Shown here: piece by piece, positions 1 through 5,087 of the stretch
Position numbering within the stretch: position 1 is the stretch's first letter
How the letters are laid out: every line of letters starts with the position of its first letter
Assembly (NCBI GenBank): GCA_031415135.1
Contig: JANORB010000265.1
Span: 1 to 5,514, forward strand
Source of the DNA: LGRD01 sp031415135
GTDB lineage: Bacteria > Pseudomonadota > Gammaproteobacteria > Burkholderiales > Burkholderiaceae_C
Reading direction: 5' to 3'
DNA length: 5,514 nucleotides
The notes under the pieces: generated by a model
Told to the model about the DNA's origin: nothing
Seen by the model: the letters and a program-made list of their open reading frames with translations, nothing else
The model's database searches: none
Translations under genes and position numbers: made by a program

Positions 1-104
1 GGGGGGGGGGGGGGTGGGGGCGGCGGCGCAACCGGCGCAGCTGCCGGCGGCGGCGGGGGAGGCGGCGGGGGAGGCGGCGGCGGTGGCGGGGGAGGCGGCG
101 GCGG
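1..104 (-). repeat. Proline-codon tract, ending in a 14-base G run at the window edge
   Basis: Read on the minus strand, 104-45 is twenty consecutive proline codons, mostly CCG with CCT, CCC and CCA mixed in. Positions 44-27 encode AAAPVA, and 26 to the edge encodes at least eight more prolines. Positions 1-14 are an unbroken run of G on the plus strand. The upstream part contains quasi-repeats of the type CCGCCGCCTCCC, which suggests growth by slippage. The codon mixture shows that most of the tract is not a pure homopolymer; only the last 14 bases are. Confidence 0.9.
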
Positions 105-311
105 CTTCAGCGCGCCATCACAATCGGGATGTGCCGTGGCCGGGGTCCAGTTGGCGTCACGCCAGCAAAGTTCGTTGGTGCCGTTCTTCCATGGAATGCC
201 CGTGCTGTTCACCCATTGGTCCGCGCCATTGGCCTGCGCAAAGGCGCCGGACATCGACGTGGCCAGGGCGGCGGACGCAAAGAGCGACGCTACCTTATTC
301 AGTTTCTTCAT
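1..311 (-). CDS. ompA: OmpA-family outer-membrane protein, N-terminal part (runs off the left edge)
   Basis: Only the first 103 codons are present. The protein starts MKKLNKVASLFASAALA, a typical Sec signal peptide with a Lys-rich start, a hydrophobic core at residues 7-24 and likely cleavage near AFA-Q (residues 23-26). The mature N-terminus contains WKNGTNELCWRDANWTPAT (residues 41-59) and a second Cys at 64. I recognise this short cap from OmpA-like proteins of Burkholderiales; the two cysteines (49 and 64) could form a disulfide. It is followed by Pro x20 (residues 70-89), AAAPVA, and at least eight more Pro. In the family, such a hinge leads into the C-terminal OmpA domain that binds peptidoglycan; that domain is outside the window, so the assignment rests on the N-terminus alone. 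The inferred role is outer-membrane to cell-wall tethering. The gene is divergent from gyrA. The start is supported by a strong ribosome binding site. The polyproline length is unusual compared with the Ala/Pro/Val-rich linkers I know in relatives. Confidence 0.85.
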   Translation of the reverse strand, partial: MKKLNKVASLFASAALATSMSGAFAQANGADQWVNSTGIPWKNGTNELCWRDANWTPATAHPDCDGALKPPPPPPPPPPPPPPPPPPPPAAAPVAPPPPPPPP

Positions 312-316
312 TGATT

Positions 317-323
317 CTCCTCT
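317..323 (-). promoter_or_regulatory. Shine-Dalgarno site of ompA
   Basis: On the minus strand the sequence reads AGAGGAG, then five bases (AATCA), then ATG. This is the best ribosome binding site in the window. It fixes the ompA start at 311 and fits a highly expressed envelope protein. Confidence 0.85.
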
Positions 324-419
324 CGTGGGAAGGCGCAGTAAGTCCTGCAAAACGTCCGAACCGGAATCGGAAGGTACTGGTTAACCCCCGACAAAACGGG
401 TGCTGACCACCGACGGCAG

Positions 420-425
420 ATTGTG
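420..425 (-). promoter_or_regulatory. Weak candidate -10 element for ompA
   Basis: On the minus strand the hexamer CACAAT matches four of six TATAAT positions, including the conserved A2 and T6. It would give an untranslated leader of about 100 nt, and long leaders are usual for ompA genes. I see no convincing -35 at 17 bp spacing. A small CCCG/CGGG stem (387-390 with 397-400) would lie in that leader. This is a weak, pattern-only call. Confidence 0.2.
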
Positions 426-503
426 CCATAGGGCCCCCGTGGAACCGGATTTTGGCCCCCTGTTGGCCGCGCGCCACCGTCGTTGTTGCGTGATTGCTAC
501 AAC

Positions 504-531
504 GCGCGGCATTTAGAATCCGTGACCGCGC
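504..531. repeat. Inverted repeat flanking the gyrA -10 box
   Basis: GCGCGG (504-509) and CCGCGC (526-531) are perfect reverse complements separated by 16 bases, with the TAGAAT box in between. It could be an operator-like or structure-forming site. Arms of six G/C bases also arise by chance in DNA this rich in GC. Confidence 0.3.
514..519 (+). promoter_or_regulatory. Probable -10 element of the gyrA promoter
   Basis: TAGAAT matches five of six positions of the sigma-70 -10 consensus and is the best such hexamer in the 268-bp intergenic region. Transcription would start near 526, giving a leader of about 54 nt. The -35 is poor: TTGCTA (494-499) is too close at 14 bp, TTGCGT (486-491) is too far at 22 bp, and the correctly spaced TGATTG is a weak match. 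A weak -35 is compatible with a supercoiling-sensitive gyrase promoter, but that is inference. Confidence 0.5.
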
Positions 532-555
532 AGTTCAATTCCAGGCGCATCTTCA

Positions 556-570
556 AGAGGCCCGGCCTCT
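556..570 (+). promoter_or_regulatory. Palindrome or hairpin immediately upstream of the gyrA start
   Basis: AGAGGCCCGGCCTCT is a perfect 15-base odd palindrome. In RNA it gives a 6-bp stem (AGAGGC/GCCTCT) with a CCG loop, ending nine bases before the gyrA ATG. It occupies the place where a Shine-Dalgarno site would normally sit. The only purine-rich motif nearby, GAGG at 557-560, is inside its left arm and 19 bases from the ATG. It could tune initiation or serve as a protein-binding site. Confidence 0.45.
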
Positions 571-579
571 CCCGCCCGC

Positions 580-3243
580 ATGACCCAGTTCGCCAAGGAA
601 ACACTGCCCATCAGCCTCGAAGAGGAGATGCGGCGCTCGTACCTGGATTACGCGATGAGCGTGATCGTGGGCCGCGCCCTGCCCGACGCGCGCGACGGGT
701 TGAAGCCGGTGCACCGGCGTGTGTTGTTCGCAATGCACGAACTGAACAACGACTGGAACCGGCCGTACAAAAAGTCGGCCCGCATCGTCGGCGACGTGAT
801 CGGCAAGTACCACCCACATGGTGACCAATCGGTGTACGACACCATTGTTCGCATGGCGCAGGACTTTTCGCTGCGCCACATGCTGGTCGATGGCCAGGGC
901 AACTTCGGCTCGGTGGATGGCGACAACGCGGCGGCGATGCGCTACACCGAAATCCGCCTGGCCAAGATCGCGCACGAAATGCTGGCCGACCTGGACAAGG
1001 AAACGGTCGACTTCGGGCCCAATTACGACGGCAGCGAAAAAGAGCCGCTGGTGATGCCGTCGCGGCTGCCCAACCTGCTCGTCAACGGCGCGGGCGGCAT
1101 TGCGGTGGGAATGGCCACCAACATCCCGCCTCACAACCTCAACGAGGTGATCGACGCCTGCCAGCACCTGCTGAAGAACGCGGATGCGTCCATCGACGAG
1201 TTGATGGAGATCATCCCGGCGCCCGACTTCCCGACCGCCGGCATCATTTACGGCCTGGCGGGCGTGCGCGACGGCTACCGCACCGGCCGCGGCAAGGTGG
1301 TGATGCGCGCCAAGTGTCACTTCGAGGACATCGACAAGGGCCAGCGCCAGTCCATCATCGTCGACGAAATCCCGTACCAGGTGAACAAGAAGAACCTGCT
1401 CGAGCGCATGGCCGAGCTGGTGCATGAAAAGAAGCTGGAAGGCATCAGCCACATCCAGGACGAATCCGACAAGTCGGGCATGCGCGTGGTGATCGAGCTC
1501 AAGCGCGGCGAAGTGCCCGAGGTGGTGCTGAACAACCTGTACAAACAGACGCAGCTGCAAGACACCTTCGGCATCAACATGGTCGCGCTGATCGACGGCC
1601 AGCCCAAGTTGTGCAACCTCAAGGACCTGATCGCCGTCTTCCTGGAGCACCGGCGCGAAGTCGTGACGCGGCGCACGGTGTTCGAGTTGCGCAAGGCGCG
1701 CGAGCGCGGCCATGTGCTCGAAGGCCTGGCGGTGGCGCTGGCCAACATCGACGAGTTCATCGAGACGATCAAGAGTTCGCCGACCCCGCCGGTGGCCAAG
1801 GCGGCGTTGATGAGCAAGAGCTGGGACTCGTCGATGGTGCGCGAGATGTTGTCTCGCGCCGAATCCGCAACCCCGGGCGGCCGCGAGGCCTACCGGCCCG
1901 AAGGCCTGGCGGCGAACTTCGGGCTCCAAGCCGACGGCCTGTACCGCCTGTCGGAAGACCAGGCCGGCGAAATCCTGCAAATGCGGCTGCAGCGCCTGAC
2001 CGGCCTGGAGCAAGACAAGATCATCGGTGAATACAAGGAGGTGATGGCCGAGATCGCCGACCTGTTGAGCATCCTGTCGACGGTCGCGCGCGTGACCTTC
2101 ATCATTTCGGCCGAGCTGGCCGCGATCAAGCAGGAGTTCGGCCAGACCAAGGTCGGCGCGCGCCGCAGCCAGATCGAGCACAACGCGCAGGACCTGGGCA
2201 CCGAGGACCTGATCACGCCGATGGACATGGTGGTCACGCTGAGCCACAGCGGCTACGTCAAGAGCCAGGCGCTGTCGGAGTACCGGGCGCAAAAACGCGG
2301 CGGGCGCGGCAAGCAGGCCACCCAGACGAAGGAAGACGACTGGATCGAACAGTTGTTCGTCGCCAACACGCACGACTACATCCTGTGCTTCACCAACCGC
2401 GGTCGGGTCTACTGGCTCAAGGTGTGGGAAGCGCCGCAGGGTTCGCGCAATTCGCGCGGGCGTCCGATCGTCAACATGTTTCCGCTCCAACAGGGCGAGA
2501 AGGTCAACGTGGTGCTGCCGCTGACCGACGGCTTCCGCAGTTTTCCGGCCGATCACTATGTGTTCATGGCCACCGCGCAGGGCGTGGTGAAGAAGACCGC
2601 GCTGGACGAATTCAGCAATCCGCGCAAGGCCGGCATCATCGCCGTGGACCTCGATGAAGGCGATTTCCTGATCGGCGCCGCGCTGACCGACGGCCAGCAC
2701 GACGTGATGCTGTTCAGCGACGGCGGCAAGGCGGTGCGCTTCGACGAGGACGACGTGCGCGCGGTGGGACGCAACGCGCGCGGCGTGCGCGGCATGGCGC
2801 TCGATGAAGGCCAGGGCGTCATCGCCATGCTGGTGGCCGAACAGGACGACTCCCAGAGCGCGAAGGATGAAACAACACGGCCGAGCGTGTTGTGCGCCAC
2901 TGTCAACGGCTACGGCAAGCGCACCAGCATCGTCGAGTACACACGCCACGGCCGCGGCACCAAGGGCATGATTGCGATCCAGCAAACCGAGCGCAACGGC
3001 AAGGTGGTTGCGGCCACGCTGGTGCGGCCCGACGACGAGATCATGCTGATCACCGACAAGGGCGTGCTGGTGCGCACCCGGGTGTCCGAAATCCGCGAAC
3101 TGGGACGCGCCACCCAAGGCGTCACGCTGATCGCGCTGGATGGCGGCGACAAGCTCAGCGGGCTGCAGCGGCTGGTCGAAAACGATGCCAACGGCGAAGC
3201 CGGCGACCCACCCGACGACACCGGCACCGAGGACACCCCATGA
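580..3243 (+). CDS. gyrA: DNA gyrase subunit A
   Basis: This is the breakage-reunion subunit of DNA gyrase; with GyrB it introduces negative supercoils into DNA using ATP. The 887-residue length is normal for a betaproteobacterial GyrA, and the frame is intact. The N-terminal part carries YAMSVIVGRALPDARDGLKPV (residues 24-44), the quinolone region with KYHPHGDQSVYD (76-87), the catalytic tyrosine Tyr122 in AMRYTEIRL, and Ile174 in GGIAVGMATNIPPHN. The C-terminal DNA-wrapping beta-pinwheel begins near residue 545, with the GyrA box QKRGGRG at 571-577, and ends in an acidic tail (about 868-887). Numbering is collinear with E. coli through at least Ile174. Residue 83 is Gln instead of the usual Ser or Thr; Asp87 is retained. 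Residues 753-769 form a polar loop that seems longer than in relatives I remember. The ATG at 580 gives the standard MTQFAKETLPISLEEEM start, although no Shine-Dalgarno site is visible. The downstream DUF2059 gene overlaps its stop codon. Confidence 0.98.
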   Translation: MTQFAKETLPISLEEEMRRSYLDYAMSVIVGRALPDARDGLKPVHRRVLFAMHELNNDWNRPYKKSARIVGDVIGKYHPHGDQSVYDTIVRMAQDFSLRHMLVDGQGNFGSVDGDNAAAMRYTEIRLAKIAHEMLADLDKETVDFGPNYDGSEKEPLVMPSRLPNLLVNGAGGIAVGMATNIPPHNLNEVIDACQHLLKNADASIDELMEIIPAPDFPTAGIIYGLAGVRDGYRTGRGKVVMRAKCHFEDIDKGQRQSIIVDEIPYQVNKKNLLERMAELVHEKKLEGISHIQDESDKSGMRVVIELKRGEVPEVVLNNLYKQTQLQDTFGINMVALIDGQPKLCNLKDLIAVFLEHRREVVTRRTVFELRKARERGHVLEGLAVALANIDEFIETIKSSPTPPVAKAALMSKSWDSSMVREMLSRAESATPGGREAYRPEGLAANFGLQADGLYRLSEDQAGEILQMRLQRLTGLEQDKIIGEYKEVMAEIADLLSILSTVARVTFIISAELAAIKQEFGQTKVGARRSQIEHNAQDLGTEDLITPMDMVVTLSHSGYVKSQALSEYRAQKRGGRGKQATQTKEDDWIEQLFVANTHDYILCFTNRGRVYWLKVWEAPQGSRNSRGRPIVNMFPLQQGEKVNVVLPLTDGFRSFPADHYVFMATAQGVVKKTALDEFSNPRKAGIIAVDLDEGDFLIGAALTDGQHDVMLFSDGGKAVRFDEDDVRAVGRNARGVRGMALDEGQGVIAMLVAEQDDSQSAKDETTRPSVLCATVNGYGKRTSIVEYTRHGRGTKGMIAIQQTERNGKVVAATLVRPDDEIMLITDKGVLVRTRVSEIRELGRATQGVTLIALDGGDKLSGLQRLVENDANGEAGDPPDDTGTEDTP
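3229..3233 (+). promoter_or_regulatory. Shine-Dalgarno site of the DUF2059 gene, inside the gyrA 3' end
   Basis: GAGGA lies within the last gyrA codons, six bases before the ATG at 3240 and nine before the ATG at 3243. Both spacings are workable, so it does not decide between the two adjacent starts. It supports translation of the downstream gene from the gyrA message. Confidence 0.65.
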
Positions 3244-3878
3244 TGCGGCATCTGATCGTCACGGCGCTGGTCTGCGCCACCTCGCTGGCGCAAGCGCAGG
3301 CGCAGTCGCCTGCCAAAAAGGAGCTGGTGCAAAAACTCCTGCAGTTGCAGCAGCCCGCGTTCGAGAACGTCGCGCGCGGCCTGGTGGAGCAGCCTGCGGC
3401 TCAGATGATGCAGGCCGCCGGCAGGGCGCTGCAGTCCGACGTGCCGGCCGACAAGCGCGAAGCGGCGGCCAAAGCCATCGAAGCCGACGTGAAGAAGTAT
3501 GTCGACGAAGCCGTGCCGCTGGTGCGCGAACGTGCTGTCGCCGCGGCGCCTTCGACCATCGGCGCGATGCTCGACGAGAAGTTCAGTGAAGACGAACTGA
3601 AGCAACTCATCAACTGGTTCGAGTCGCCCGTCAACAAGAAGTACCAGCAACTCTCCGGCGAGATGCAAAAGGGCTTCGTTGAAAAGGTGGTTGCCGATTC
3701 CCGGCCGATGATCGAGCCGAAGATTCAGGCGCTGGAACAAAAGGTGCGCGCCTCGCTGGGTGTGCCTGCGGCAACGGCCAAGAGCGGCGCACCGGCAAAG
3801 GCCGCCAGCGCGGCGGCCAAGCCCGCCAGTGGCCCGGCCAGGGCGACCGGCGGCCCGGCCAAGGCATCCAGCCCCTGA
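3240..3878 (+). CDS. Secreted DUF2059 domain protein
   Basis: This is a 212-residue protein (211 if the second ATG at 3243 is used) with a signal peptide, MMRHLIVTALVCATSLAQAQAQ, probably cut near AQA. It should act in the periplasm or outside the cell. The mature part is helical and charged, with the DUF2059 hallmark FSEDELKQLINWFESPVNKKY at residues 114-134. The C-terminal 39 residues (174-212) are a low-complexity Ala/Pro/Lys/Gly tail containing a 7-residue repeat (GPARATG then GPAKASS; the 10-base core GGCCCGGCCA recurs at 3831 and 3852). No catalytic motif is visible, and the family has no established biochemical function that I know of. The start codon overlaps the gyrA stop (ATGA), and GAGGA sits six bases upstream, so coupling to gyrA translation is likely. 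Similar genes follow gyrA in related genomes as I recall. The domain call is firm; the function is unknown. Confidence 0.88.
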   Translation: MMRHLIVTALVCATSLAQAQAQSPAKKELVQKLLQLQQPAFENVARGLVEQPAAQMMQAAGRALQSDVPADKREAAAKAIEADVKKYVDEAVPLVRERAVAAAPSTIGAMLDEKFSEDELKQLINWFESPVNKKYQQLSGEMQKGFVEKVVADSRPMIEPKIQALEQKVRASLGVPAATAKSGAPAKAASAAAKPASGPARATGGPAKASSP

Positions 3879-3935
3879 CACGACGGCCCGGCGCGCGGGA
3901 TCGGCCCGAGCGCGCCGGCTCGGCGTGAAGTCGTG
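3879..3935 (+). terminator. Nested GC-rich inverted repeats after the DUF2059 gene; possible terminator
   Basis: CCGGCGCGC (3888-3896) and GCGCGCCGG (3910-3918) form a perfect 9-bp stem with a 13-base loop. Outside it, CACGAC (3879-3884), directly after the stop codon, pairs with GTCGTG (3930-3935). No U-rich run follows, so this is not a canonical intrinsic terminator. It may be a pause or attenuation structure, an RNA 3'-end stabiliser, or a U-less terminator. The inner stem is unlikely to be chance; the outer one is less certain. Confidence 0.45.
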
Positions 3936-3945
3936 ATTGGCATGC

Positions 3946-3951
3946 GAGAAT
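3946..3951 (+). promoter_or_regulatory. Candidate extended -10 element for pheA
   Basis: GAGAAT is preceded by TGC, giving a TGn extended -10 arrangement. It matches four of six consensus positions, including A2 and T6. No -35 is evident. Transcription would begin near 3958, only about six bases before the pheA ATG, which would make an almost leaderless mRNA. This would fit the absence of a Shine-Dalgarno site before pheA, but the call is pattern-based. Confidence 0.3.
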
Positions 3952-3963
3952 TTCCTCCCGACC

Positions 3964-5070
3964 ATGCGTGACGCCTCCCCCGCCCCCAACCCGGCCTTGC
4001 TGGTCCTGCGCACGCAGATTGATCGACTCGATCGAGACCTGCTTGCGCTGCTGAACCAGCGTGCCGCGCTGGCGCTGGACGTCGGCAAGCTGAAAAAGGA
4101 CGAGGGTTCGGTCGCCTTTCGCCCCGAGCGCGAAGCGCAGGTGATCGACGGCCTGAAGGCCGCGAATCCGGGCCCGCTGGCAACCGACAGCGTGGCGCCG
4201 ATCTGGCGCGAGATCATGTCCGCCTGCCGGGCGCTGGAAACGCCGTCGCGGGTGGCCTACCTCGGGCCCGCCGGCACCTTCAGCGAAGAGGCGGCGTTGA
4301 GCTTTTTCGGCTCGTCCATCGTCAAGCTGCCGTGCGCCAATTTCGACGAGGTCTTTCGCGCCACCAGTGCCGGCGCCGCCGACTTCGGCGTGATTCCGGT
4401 CGAGAATTCCACCGAAGGGGTGGTGGCTCGCTCGCTCGACCTGTTCCTGACCACACCGCTGTTCATCATCGGCGAGACCAGCCTGTTCGTGCAGCACAAC
4501 CTGCTGCGCCGGGAGAATTCGCTCGAAGGCATCAAGGCGGTCTGCGCCCATCCGCAAGCGCTGGCGCAATGCCATGGCTGGCTCGGCAACTGCCTGCCGC
4601 AGGTCGAGCGGCGGCCGGTGTCGAGCAACGCCGAAGGCGCCCGGCTGGCCAGTGCGGACGCCTCGCTCGCCGCGGTGGCGAGTACCCGCGCCGGCAGTGA
4701 ATACGGCCTGCATGTGGTCGCACCCGCGATCCAGGACGACGCGCTCAACCGCACCCGCTTTGCCATCGTCACGCACCCGCAGCGCCAGCCGCAACCGCAG
4801 GCGTCCGGGCACGACTGCACCAGCCTCGTGGTCTCGGTCACCAACCGGCCCGGCGCGGTGCACGACATGCTGGTGCCGCTGAAGGCGCATGGCGTGTCGA
4901 TGAGCCGGTTCGAGTCGCGGCCCGCGCGCTCCGGCCAGTGGGAGTACTACTTCTACATCGACCTGCAGGGCCACCCGGACCAGCCTCACGTTGCGCAGGC
5001 ATTGAAGGAGCTGCGCGACGTGTGCGCGTTCTTCAAGCTGCTCGGCACCTACCCGATCGACGCACATTGA
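3964..5070 (+). CDS. pheA: Bifunctional chorismate mutase / prephenate dehydratase (P-protein)
   Basis: This cytoplasmic enzyme converts chorismate to prephenate and then to phenylpyruvate, the committed branch to phenylalanine. The 368 residues contain three domains. The AroQ-type chorismate mutase (about 10-92) keeps Arg16, Arg33, Lys44, Arg56 and Glu57, which align with E. coli Arg11, Arg28, Lys39, Arg51 and Glu52. The prephenate dehydratase (about 96-270) shows YLGPAGTFSEEAA (99-111), NFDEVF (126-131), PVENSTEG (145-152) and the catalytic TRF motif with Thr264. The ACT regulatory domain (about 286-364) has NRPGAVHDML (294-303) and ESRP (317-320), the residues associated with phenylalanine binding, so feedback inhibition is expected. 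The ATG at 3964 fits the family's N-terminal length; a TTG at 3937 would add nine residues that do not look conserved. No good Shine-Dalgarno site precedes it. It lies 17 bp from tyrA. serC, its usual upstream neighbour in many relatives, is absent. Confidence 0.97.
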   Translation: MRDASPAPNPALLVLRTQIDRLDRDLLALLNQRAALALDVGKLKKDEGSVAFRPEREAQVIDGLKAANPGPLATDSVAPIWREIMSACRALETPSRVAYLGPAGTFSEEAALSFFGSSIVKLPCANFDEVFRATSAGAADFGVIPVENSTEGVVARSLDLFLTTPLFIIGETSLFVQHNLLRRENSLEGIKAVCAHPQALAQCHGWLGNCLPQVERRPVSSNAEGARLASADASLAAVASTRAGSEYGLHVVAPAIQDDALNRTRFAIVTHPQRQPQPQASGHDCTSLVVSVTNRPGAVHDMLVPLKAHGVSMSRFESRPARSGQWEYYFYIDLQGHPDQPHVAQALKELRDVCAFFKLLGTYPIDAH

Positions 5071-5087
5071 CCGAGACCGGACGCGCC

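Noticed and set aside
14..406. Plus-strand open frames over the ompA start region
   Set aside because: They are Ala/Gly-rich reads of the complementary strand of the proline tract and of the ompA signal-peptide region. There is no ribosome binding site and no domain.
553..3117. An 854-codon open frame on the minus strand across gyrA
   Set aside because: It is in exact codon register with gyrA, so its stops would need TTA, CTA or TCA codons in gyrA, which this GC-rich gene avoids. The product is a His/Arg/Gln/Asp-rich sequence with no recognisable domain. It is a shadow of codon bias.
2892..3239. An upstream extension of the DUF2059 frame into gyrA
   Set aside because: The extension is Arg/His/Gln-rich shadow sequence of gyrA and would bury the clear signal peptide. 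The start belongs at 3240 or 3243.
3937..3963. A TTG start nine codons upstream for pheA
   Set aside because: It has no convincing ribosome binding site, a rare start codon, and an extra N-terminus (ACENFLP) unlike the family. The ATG at 3964 gives the expected length.
3942..3971. A nine-codon frame (MREFPPDHA) overlapping the pheA start, considered as a leader peptide
   Set aside because: It has one Phe only, no Shine-Dalgarno site and no attenuator-terminator after it, so it is not a pheL-like leader. It is also explained by the overlapping promoter-like sequence.
2910..4217. A 435-codon minus-strand open frame spanning gyrA end, the DUF2059 gene and pheA start
   Set aside because: It crosses three real plus-strand features and the intergenic stems, has low-complexity Ser/Arg/Ala composition and no domain.
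3631..5067. A 478-codon open frame on the minus strand across pheA
   Set aside because: It has the same cause: it is in register with the pheA codons and made open by avoidance of TTA, CTA and TCA. No family resemblance is seen, while pheA on the plus strand is unmistakable.
5067..5087. An in-frame TTG start for tyrA overlapping the pheA stop
   Set aside because: The ATG at 5088 gives the family's usual start, only a few residues before the Rossmann GxGxxG loop. The extra residues TETGRA are not typical.
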